A model generated the notes under the pieces. The model did no database searches, was not told the DNA's origin, and saw only the letters and a list, made by a program, of their open reading frames with translations. Positions 1 through 5,137 of a DNA stretch of 5,887 nt are shown here, in pieces (within the stretch, counting starts at the first letter, position 1; every line of letters starts with the position of its first letter). The DNA is from an uncultured bacterium. Lineage in GTDB: Bacteria > Bacillota > Clostridia > Lachnospirales > Lachnospiraceae. The stretch lies in the NCBI GenBank assembly GCA_947088515.1, contig CAMUHA010000201.1, positions 1-5,887 of the forward strand. Reading direction: 5' to 3'. Made by a program: the position numbers and the translations under genes.

Positions 1-1
1 G

Positions 2-715
2 GGACTGCCGCTATCTGGTATGATGCTGATTATTGTATTTTATATTTCAATGATTGCCTGCGGCGTTGGAATTATTATATATTTTGCTGTGCGGTTTTAT
101 AAAAGCATGTTTACAGATGAAGGCTATCTTACCCATACGCTGCCGGTAAATGTCCATCAGCTTTTACTGAACAAGGTAATCACCATGAGCGCATGGAGCC
201 TGCTGGGCGGTATTGCCATATGTCTTAGTCTGGTGGTTTTCGGGAGCTTTACCGTAATGTCGCTGGCGCCCAGAAACAGCACTTTTGCAAGGGATGTGGT
301 GGAAGCCGTACAGGATGTGTTTCTGTTGTGGCCGGAACTGTTAAAGGAACCGGGGATGGAAGGGTTTAGCGGCTTTTGCATCAGTTTATTAGTTTTAGTG
401 CTTTTTAGCGCTTTTAGCGGTACCATGACAATTATTGGGTCCATTACACTGGGGCAGCAGGTGAGAAAGCACCGGATACTTGGCGCCATAGGCGCTTACT
501 TTGCAATCAGTATGGGCATTCAGTTTGTAAATATGGCGATTTTGATGCCTTTAACGTTTACGTGGATTGGGGATAACAGATGGGAGAGGGCTCCGTCTCC
601 TTTTCCAGCTATAACATTGTTTTATTCTGTAATGGCAGCGGTGTCTTTGGCAGTTTCAGTGGGACTGTATTTCTTAAGTGAATACTTAATCCGCAGGCAG
701 CTGGAGCTTGAGTAA
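2..715 (+). CDS. ABC-2-type transporter permease subunit, 5'-truncated by window edge
   Basis: The reading frame is open from base 2, so the 237 visible residues are the C-terminal part of a longer protein; the methionine at position 20 is probably internal because no ribosome binding site can be seen before it. The product is strongly hydrophobic: counting from that methionine, about five membrane segments lie near residues 1-25, 55-82, 115-142, 152-178 and 197-222. A polar stretch after the first segment (RFYKSMFTDEGYLTHTLPV, about residues 25-43) followed by HQLLLNKVI resembles a conserved cytoplasmic loop in ABC-2 family permeases of Clostridia, which pair with an ATPase to export unknown substrates. 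The ATPase gene would lie to the left, outside the window. Assignment rests on remembered family resemblance and topology; the substrate is unknown. The stop TAA is at 713-715, 33 nt before lspA, so the two could share a transcript. Confidence 0.62.
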   Translation, partial: GLPLSGMMLIIVFYISMIACGVGIIIYFAVRFYKSMFTDEGYLTHTLPVNVHQLLLNKVITMSAWSLLGGIAICLSLVVFGSFTVMSLAPRNSTFARDVVEAVQDVFLLWPELLKEPGMEGFSGFCISLLVLVLFSAFSGTMTIIGSITLGQQVRKHRILGAIGAYFAISMGIQFVNMAILMPLTFTWIGDNRWERAPSPFPAITLFYSVMAAVSLAVSVGLYFLSEYLIRRQLELE

Positions 716-748
716 ATGATAAAATAACGGCAGGCATGGAGGAAACAA

Positions 749-1252
749 ATGAAATTAGGAAAAGTGGCAGCAGGGGCCGTGGCTGTGGCAGCCCTGACAG
801 GCATAGACCAGCTGACTAAGTGGTTGGTGGTAAAGGGGCTTAAAGGAAAAGAAAATTTGGTTCTGATTCCAGATGTTCTGGAACTGGAATATTATGAAAA
901 TTTTGGAGCCGCGTTCAGCTCTTTTATGGGAATGAGGCAATTGCTGATTGTCTTTACCGGACTGTTAAGCGTTTTTCTGATATGGAAATGGCTGTGCCTG
1001 CCAAAAGAGAAAAGGTTTTTGGGGCTGCATATAGGGCTGATGCTGGTAATCGGCGGCGCGCTGGGAAACCTGGCAGACAGAGTTATAAGAGGTTATGTGG
1101 TGGATTTTATATACTTTGTGCCCATTGACTTTCCGAAGTTTAATTTTGCAGATATATGTGTGGTCTGTGGAACGGTGCTTATTTTTGTACTGCTGATGTT
1201 TTATTATAAAGAAGAGGAGCTGGCTAAAAGCCGGCTCCTTCATCTGCCGTAA
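749..1252 (+). CDS. lspA: Lipoprotein signal peptidase II (LspA)
   Basis: A complete 167-residue protein, normal for the family. LspA is the membrane aspartyl protease that removes signal peptides from diacylglyceryl-modified prolipoproteins just before the lipidated cysteine. The family signatures are all visible: D20-Q-L-T-K near the first membrane segment, N51-F-G-A-A-F-S, G103-A-L-G-N107-L-A-D110-R, and F131-N-F-A-D135. D110 and D135 correspond to the catalytic aspartate pair known for the family. Four membrane segments are expected, near residues 5-28, 62-84, 93-112 and 136-153. The ATG at 749 is preceded by GGAGG (738-742) with a 6-nt spacer, which fixes the start. The short charged tail (KEEELAKSRLLHLP) is encoded by DNA that overlaps the end of arcC on the other strand. 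It probably acts on lipoproteins encoded all over the genome, so the neighbours say little about its role. Confidence 0.96.
   Translation: MKLGKVAAGAVAVAALTGIDQLTKWLVVKGLKGKENLVLIPDVLELEYYENFGAAFSSFMGMRQLLIVFTGLLSVFLIWKWLCLPKEKRFLGLHIGLMLVIGGALGNLADRVIRGYVVDFIYFVPIDFPKFNFADICVVCGTVLIFVLLMFYYKEEELAKSRLLHLP
1215..1239. terminator. Hairpin in the overlapping 3' ends of lspA and arcC, possible bidirectional terminator
   Basis: The arms AGGAGCTGGC (1215-1224) and GCCGGCTCCT (1230-1239) form a 10-bp stem with one G-T wobble and a TAAAA loop (1225-1229). The arcC stop codon, TAG read on the minus strand at 1226-1224, straddles the stem-loop junction. Read on the minus strand the stem is followed by CTTCTTTATAATAAAAC, which is moderately T-rich, so it fits best as the arcC terminator. 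On the plus strand the tail (TTCATCTGCC) is T-poor, so termination of lspA is less sure. Confidence 0.55.
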
Positions 1253-2177
1253 TCCGTGTGCCGGCTCTGCCTTTTAAGGCATCTGCGGCTGTCTCCAGTG
1301 AAGTTATCAGAACGCTTCCAATCTTGCAGACGTTAAGGTATGCGATAGCTGCCTCTATCTTAGGCAGCATGGTGCCTTTTTCAAATTCCCCTTCGGCTAT
1401 CATTTTTTCCGCTTCGGTCACAGTAAGCTCTGACAGTGCGCTTTGGGTTCCTTTGCCAAAATTCTGGTAAACGTTTGGTACGGAGGTGAAAATAACCAGC
1501 TGGTCAGCTAAAAGGTCAGCGGCCAGTTTCCCGGCAATGGCATCCTTTTCAATCACAGCGGACGCTCCCTGCAGGGCATGTTTTTGCTCAATAACGGGAA
1601 TGCCGCCTCCGCCACAGGCGATAACAATCTGACCGGCGTCTGCAAGAGTGCGGATGGCGTCAATTTCTACAATATCTATTGGTTTTGGCGCGGCGATAAT
1701 GCGCCGGAACCCTTTTCCAGGCGTTTCCTGTACATAATTTCCTTTTCGGATTTCAATATCTGCATCATCGCTGGACATATATCGTCCAATCCGTTTGGTG
1801 GGATAGTAAAAAGCTTCATCATAAGGGTCTACAGTGACCTGCGTTAAAATGGTGGCCACCGTTTTGCCAATTCCTCGGCTTAAAAGTTCTGCTTTTAAAG
1901 AATTTTGGATGTCATACCCCACATATCCCTGACTCATAGCGCTGCAGACACACATGGGAGCGGGCGTATAGTCAATGTAAAGACGGCGAAGCTCTGTCAT
2001 TGCTTTGTGTATCATGCTAATCTGGGGGCCGTTGCTGTGAGTGATGGTAAGCTGGTAATCCGCTTCCACCATATCGGCAAGAACCCTTGCGGCGAACTTG
2101 ACGGCATCTTTCTGGGCGTTGGTAGTGGAACCAAGGGCGCTGTGTCCTAATGAAACGACAGCTTTTTTCTTATTCAT
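1224..2177 (-). CDS. arcC: Carbamate kinase, variant with GHSA in place of GGNA
   Basis: A 317-residue protein of the amino-acid kinase fold, close to the usual length of about 310. Carbamate kinase transfers the phosphate of carbamoyl phosphate to ADP, giving ATP, ammonia and CO2, usually as the last step of arginine, agmatine or purine-derived fermentation. Visible landmarks are the THSNGPQ loop (46-52), CSAMSQGYVGYD (78-89), PTKRIG with K128, PKPIDIVE (164-171), ACGGGGIPV (187-195), E210-K211-D212, and a C-terminal SLETAADALKGRAGTRI. The N-terminal phosphate loop is unusual: family members normally read LGGNA, here LGHSA (10-14), and THGNGPQ reads THSNGPQ. The start (ATG at 2177-2175, MNKKK) fits the family N-terminus and has GAAAGG at 2194-2189, 11 nt upstream. 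The frame stays open beyond it to 2750, but that extension crosses the promoters and metN. There is no arcA, arcB or agmatine gene beside it, so its metabolic source of carbamoyl phosphate cannot be read from context. Confidence 0.93.
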   Translation of the reverse strand: MNKKKAVVSLGHSALGSTTNAQKDAVKFAARVLADMVEADYQLTITHSNGPQISMIHKAMTELRRLYIDYTPAPMCVCSAMSQGYVGYDIQNSLKAELLSRGIGKTVATILTQVTVDPYDEAFYYPTKRIGRYMSSDDADIEIRKGNYVQETPGKGFRRIIAAPKPIDIVEIDAIRTLADAGQIVIACGGGGIPVIEQKHALQGASAVIEKDAIAGKLAADLLADQLVIFTSVPNVYQNFGKGTQSALSELTVTEAEKMIAEGEFEKGTMLPKIEAAIAYLNVCKIGSVLITSLETAADALKGRAGTRITADEGAGF

Positions 2178-2233
2178 AATTTCGGGAACCTTTCTTTTGA
2201 TAGTAATCACCAGATAAATGGCTGCATAAAGAC

Positions 2234-2262
2234 AGTATAGCAAAGGAGCGGATATTTGTACA
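2234..2262 (-). promoter_or_regulatory. Predicted sigma-A promoter for arcC
   Basis: Read on the minus strand, TGTACA (2262-2257) and TATACT (2239-2234) are separated by exactly 17 nt, and TGC just before the -10 makes it an extended -10 promoter. The -10 matches the consensus at five of six positions and the -35 at four of six. It would start transcription near 2227, giving a leader of about 50 nt before the arcC ATG. Confidence 0.6.
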
Positions 2263-2273
2263 GCAAGAATGCG

Positions 2274-2302
2274 TTGCATGCCATTTCGCTTTGTGTTAAG
2301 AT
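2274..2302 (+). promoter_or_regulatory. Predicted sigma-A promoter for metNI
   Basis: TTGCAT (2274-2279) and TAAGAT (2297-2302) are 17 nt apart, with TGT directly before the -10 (extended -10). The -35 is poor (three of six) and the -10 fair (four of six). A start near 2309 would leave a leader of only about 53 nt before metN. It sits back to back with the arcC promoter, with 11 bp between the two -35 elements. Confidence 0.42.
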
Positions 2303-2361
2303 AAAGAAGATTGTAAAAGGAAGGTGTAAAAAGTAAGAAGAAACGAGGAAAAAGCAGACAT

Positions 2362-3375
2362 ATGGAGACTATGATACAGATAAAAAATGTCACAAAGACC
2401 TTTGTGGGGAAGGACAATAAGGTAGAGGCCTTAAAAGGGATAGACCTGGATATACATAAAGGTGAAATATATGGTATTATCGGTATGAGCGGTGCGGGAA
2501 AGTCCACACTGGTACGGTGCCTGAATTTCTTGGAGCGTCCCACATCGGGAACTGTCTTTGTGGAAGGAAAAGATTTATCCGGATTGAGTGACAGCGAGCT
2601 TCGGAATGCCCGCACCCAGATAGCAATGATTTTCCAGCATTTTAATCTGCTGATGCAAAGAACTGTGATAGATAATGTGTGTTTTCCCATGGAAATAATT
2701 AAAACGCCCAGAAAAGATGCCATAAAGAGGGCAAAGGAGCTTCTCTCCATTGTTGGACTGTCGGAAAAGGAGCTTGCCTATCCTGCCCAGCTATCGGGCG
2801 GACAGAAACAAAGAGTGGCGATTGCAAGAGCTCTTGCCACAACTCCCAAGATTCTTCTGTGCGATGAGGCGACCAGCGCGCTTGACCCCACCACCACCAA
2901 GTCGATTCTTGCATTATTAAAGGAAATCAATGAAAAATACGGAATTACTATTGTAATTATTACCCATGAGATGGCGGTGGTACAGGAAATCTGCAGTCAT
3001 GTGGCTATTATAGATGAAGGCATTCTTGCGGAAACAGGAACAGTGGAGGAAGTGTTTCAAAGGCCAAAGAGCAGGGCGGCAAAGCGGCTGGTGTTCCAGG
3101 GAGAGCGGGAGCAGTATGAGGAAATGAAAGGGAAACGGTGTATCCGCATTGTGTTTACCAGCAATTCCTCTTTTGAACCTGTGATTGCCAATATGGTATT
3201 GGCCTGTAAGATGCCGGTAAACATCCTGTTAGCGGACACCCGCGATATCGGAGGGGTAGCCCATGGGCAGATGATTCTGCAGCTGCCGGAGGAAGAAGGG
3301 GCGGCTGAAAAAATGATACAGTATTTAAAAAACAGAAAACTGGAAGTGGAGGAATTGGATAATTATGTGGGATAA
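2362..3375 (+). CDS. metN: Methionine ABC transporter ATP-binding protein with C-terminal NIL domain
   Basis: A complete 337-residue ATPase that powers methionine uptake with the MetI permease on the inner face of the membrane. Nucleotide-binding motifs appear in order: Walker A G41-MSGAGKST (41-49), Q-loop Q92, signature LSGGQ (144-148), Walker B ILLCDEA with D168-E169, D-loop SALD (172-175) and switch histidine H202. Residues from about 259 to 335 form a separate NIL-type domain (RIVFTSNSSFEPVIANM onward). This domain is characteristic of MetN and in the E. coli protein binds methionine to inhibit transport when internal methionine is high; that regulation is family knowledge, not shown here. 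The ATG at 2362 has GAGGAA (2345-2350) upstream at a slightly long spacing; an alternative ATG at 2371 would trim three residues. The gene overlaps metI by 11 bp, implying coupled translation. D-methionine or related amino acids could also be substrates. Confidence 0.93.
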   Translation: METMIQIKNVTKTFVGKDNKVEALKGIDLDIHKGEIYGIIGMSGAGKSTLVRCLNFLERPTSGTVFVEGKDLSGLSDSELRNARTQIAMIFQHFNLLMQRTVIDNVCFPMEIIKTPRKDAIKRAKELLSIVGLSEKELAYPAQLSGGQKQRVAIARALATTPKILLCDEATSALDPTTTKSILALLKEINEKYGITIVIITHEMAVVQEICSHVAIIDEGILAETGTVEEVFQRPKSRAAKRLVFQGEREQYEEMKGKRCIRIVFTSNSSFEPVIANMVLACKMPVNILLADTRDIGGVAHGQMILQLPEEEGAAEKMIQYLKNRKLEVEELDNYVG

Positions 3376-4030
3376 TCAGACAATCATGATGATAGTGGAA
3401 GGTACAGGAGTTACCCTGTACATGACTTTGGTTTCTGCGCTGATTGCCTATGGACTGGGGCTTCCTATGGGAATTTTGCTGGTGGTGACGGCGCCAGGGG
3501 GATTAAAACCAAACAAAGTAATTTATAAAATACTGGATGTGTTGGTAAATATTGTAAGAAGCATTCCATTTCTGATACTTTTGATGCTGATTATTCCCTT
3601 TACGAGAATGATTGTGGGGAAAAGCTATGGGGCAACGGCGACAATTGTCCCTCTTTCCTTTGCCGCAGCTCCTTTTGTGGCAAGGCTGGTGGAATCTTCC
3701 CTGCTGGAAGTTGACCATGGAGTGATAGAAGCGGCCCAGAGTATGGGGGCAGGGCTTTGGACGATTATCTGGAAAGTGCTTTTGCCTGAATCCCGCACGT
3801 CTCTGATTGTGGGGGCGACCATCGCGCTTGGCACGATTCTGGGATATTCGGCAATGGCGGGAGTGGTAGGCGGCGGTGGTCTGGGAGATATCGCTATCCG
3901 CTATGGGTACCACCGGTATCAGGGAGATATAATGATTGTGACAGTAGTGCTTCTGGTTGTACTGGTGCAAATACTTCAGATGATAGGAACCCGGCTGTCA
4001 AAGAAGCTGGACAGAAGGATTACAAGATAA
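3365..4030 (+). CDS. metI: Methionine ABC transporter permease
   Basis: A complete 221-residue membrane permease, normal for MetI (about 217). It forms the homodimeric channel energised by MetN. About five membrane segments can be placed near residues 15-42, 55-80, 90-108, 145-170 and 188-208. The cytoplasmic coupling helix that docks onto the ATPase is clear: EAAQSMGAGLWTIIWKVLLP at 122-141. The segment SAMAGVVGGGGLGDIAIRYGYHRYQ (split across 162-186) is a highly typical MetI signature, which separates it from other amino-acid permeases. The ATG at 3365 lies inside the end of metN, with GGAGGA at 3348-3353 and an 11-nt spacer. A terminator follows within about 12 bp, so the operon appears to end here. 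The receptor gene metQ, which usually follows, is absent from the window. Confidence 0.93.
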   Translation: MWDNQTIMMIVEGTGVTLYMTLVSALIAYGLGLPMGILLVVTAPGGLKPNKVIYKILDVLVNIVRSIPFLILLMLIIPFTRMIVGKSYGATATIVPLSFAAAPFVARLVESSLLEVDHGVIEAAQSMGAGLWTIIWKVLLPESRTSLIVGATIALGTILGYSAMAGVVGGGGLGDIAIRYGYHRYQGDIMIVTVVLLVVLVQILQMIGTRLSKKLDRRITR

Positions 4031-4035
4031 AGAAG

Positions 4036-4050
4036 CGGGATAATGTCCCG
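4036..4050 (+). other. Small hairpin competing with the metNI terminator stem
   Basis: CGGGA (4036-4040) can pair with TCCCG (4046-4050) around a TAATG loop. The same TCCCG is the base of the left arm of the larger terminator stem, so the two structures exclude each other. The upstream CGGGAT repeats the sequence of the terminator's right arm. With only five base pairs against more than eleven, the terminator should win on stability alone. Confidence 0.3.
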
Positions 4051-4093
4051 GTCAGACGGTTAGGAAATAGTTTCCCTCTGGCCGGGATATTTT
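4042..4093 (+). terminator. Nested-hairpin terminator of the metNI operon
   Basis: The arms TCCCGGTCAGA (4046-4056) and TCTGGCCGGGA (4077-4087) give an 11-bp stem with one wobble, extendable through AATG/TATT (4042-4045 with 4088-4091). Its loop contains a second perfect hairpin, GGAAA-TAG-TTTCC (4063-4075). A short run of Ts (4090-4093) follows. Position 12 bp after the metI stop supports intrinsic termination; the T run is short, so some read-through is possible. Confidence 0.72.
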
Positions 4094-4210
4094 GCAGTCT
4101 GTAGTATATGTGAAAATATGTGTGGTAAAGTAGCGGGCAGGGCTGCTGCATGATTGGATAATTTTTCGAGGATGATTTATGGCATAAAGCCCAGTTCATT
4201 TATGTAAACA

Positions 4211-4222
4211 GAACTTGCGTTC
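4211..4222. promoter_or_regulatory. Candidate LexA (SOS) box upstream of the methyltransferase
   Basis: GAACTTGCGTTC has perfect GAAC and GTTC half sites around a 4-base centre, the core of the Gram-positive LexA operator (GAAC-N4-GTTC). It covers the -35 hexamer of the promoter for the methyltransferase-nuclease pair, the place where a repressor would block RNA polymerase. No other palindrome of this kind was noticed in the window. A binding site for a restriction-modification controller protein is an alternative, but no controller gene is visible. Confidence 0.5.
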
Positions 4223-4243
4223 GTGCGTGGCGTATGTTATTAT
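4215..4243 (+). promoter_or_regulatory. Predicted promoter of the methyltransferase-nuclease operon
   Basis: TTGCGT (4215-4220) and TATTAT (4238-4243) are separated by exactly 17 nt, and TGT before the -10 makes an extended -10 element. The -10 matches five of six consensus bases. Start of transcription would be near 4250, leaving a short leader of about 20 nt that holds the ribosome binding site. The -35 lies inside the GAAC-N4-GTTC palindrome. Confidence 0.65.
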
Positions 4244-4257
4244 ATACTTAACAAACT

Positions 4258-4263
4258 AAGGAG
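4258..4263 (+). promoter_or_regulatory. Ribosome binding site that sets the methyltransferase start
   Basis: AAGGAG stands 7 nt before the ATG at 4271. It decides in favour of this start over an in-frame GTG at 4223, which lies upstream of the predicted -10 and next to the operator, and so would not be in the transcript. Confidence 0.8.
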
Positions 4264-4270
4264 TTGTCTT

Positions 4271-5131
4271 ATGAAAAAGAAGAATATGACAGTTACAGAT
4301 ATGAGCAAGGTGATAAATCAGCTTTTTGAAGGTGATTGCCTTGAATATATGAATGAGATACCAGATGAAAGTGTTGATATGATTCTCTGTGACCTGCCAT
4401 ATGGAATGACGCAAAATGAATGGGATTGCTATATTTCTTTGGACGAACTATGGAAACAGTATAACCGGATTATTAAACCTAATGGAGCGATTGTATTAAC
4501 TTCTAATGGTGTATTTACCGCAAAGCTGATATTAAGCCAGCCTCATATTTATAAGTACAAATGGGTTTGGGAGAAATCAAAACCAACCAATTTTCTTAAT
4601 GCCAAAAAACAGCCGCTTCGGAAGCATGAGGATGTATGTGTTTTTTATAAAAAGCAGCCCACATATCACCCACAGATGACGAAGGGGGTACCATATGATA
4701 AAGGCACAAGAAAAAACCAACTATGTGGAAACTATGGTGATTTTGAACCAGTCCATGTAGCAAGCGAGGGAGAACGCTATCCAACAGATATCATCTATGT
4801 AAAGACTGCTGAATGTGAAGGCGCGGTGCTGCATCCAACGCAAAAGCCAATAGAATTGGGTAGATATATGGTACGTACCTACACAAATCCTGGAGATGTA
4901 GTATTGGATAATACTTTTGGCAGCGGGTCGTTTTTGGTTGCAGCATTAATGGAAGGAAGGAATTTTATTGGAATTGAGAAAAACGAAAATGTGGCATTGT
5001 TTAAACGAGAAGAAATTGATTACATAGATGTTGCAAAAAGAAGATTATTTTTGGCGTGGGAGCAATTGGATAAAAAGACTCGTAATTATATAAAGGAACA
5101 AAACCTAATTACTGAATTCAGGGAGAGATAA
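4271..5131 (+). CDS. Site-specific DNA methyltransferase, beta class (amino-methylating, probably N6-adenine)
   Basis: A complete 286-residue enzyme of the compact type typical of type II and phage or orphan methyltransferases. It transfers a methyl group from S-adenosylmethionine to a base amino group in a specific DNA sequence. Motif order shows the beta class: the catalytic motif IV, D41-L-P-Y-G, comes first (a D/N/S-PP-Y variant with Leu for the first Pro, in the family-like context DLPYGMTQNEWD), and the SAM-binding motif comes near the C-terminus as LDNTFGSGSF (212-221) followed by the acidic GIEKN (234-238). HPTQKP (188-193), the usual motif X, precedes it. The region between about 100 and 180 is probably where target recognition lies; the recognised sequence cannot be read from this. 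The gene starts a low-GC module, has its own promoter and ribosome binding site, and is followed in the same frame by a nuclease-like gene, which suggests the modification half of a restriction-modification system. N4-cytosine methylation is possible. Confidence 0.9.
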   Translation: MKKKNMTVTDMSKVINQLFEGDCLEYMNEIPDESVDMILCDLPYGMTQNEWDCYISLDELWKQYNRIIKPNGAIVLTSNGVFTAKLILSQPHIYKYKWVWEKSKPTNFLNAKKQPLRKHEDVCVFYKKQPTYHPQMTKGVPYDKGTRKNQLCGNYGDFEPVHVASEGERYPTDIIYVKTAECEGAVLHPTQKPIELGRYMVRTYTNPGDVVLDNTFGSGSFLVAALMEGRNFIGIEKNENVALFKREEIDYIDVAKRRLFLAWEQLDKKTRNYIKEQNLITEFRER

Positions 5132-5137
5132 CTGCTT

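Noticed and set aside
2216..2286. Inverted repeat AAATGGC (2216-2222) and GCCATTT (2280-2286) flanking both divergent promoters
   Set aside because: A 7-bp pair in a region of this size is expected about once by chance, and the arms are 57 bp apart; no further symmetry supports an operator.
2178..2750. Open-frame N-terminal extension of the arcC reading frame of about 190 residues on the minus strand
   Set aside because: It crosses the divergent promoters and lies antisense to metN; the carbamate kinase family begins at MNKKK, which has its own ribosome binding site and promoter.
4118..4204. Tiny 11-codon frames (for example MIYGIKPSSFM starting near 4173) between the metNI terminator and the methyltransferase promoter
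   Set aside because: They are too short to judge, with no conserved feature and no clear promoter; no leader-peptide function can be supported.
4216..4233. Short direct repeats TGCGT, TGCGT, GGCGT next to the candidate LexA box, considered as controller-protein operator repeats
   Set aside because: The units are only 4-5 bases with uneven spacing (8 and 5), and no controller gene is present.
4223..4270. GTG start giving a 16-residue longer methyltransferase
   Set aside because: It lies upstream of the predicted -10 and touches the operator, while AAGGAG is well spaced only for the ATG at 4271.
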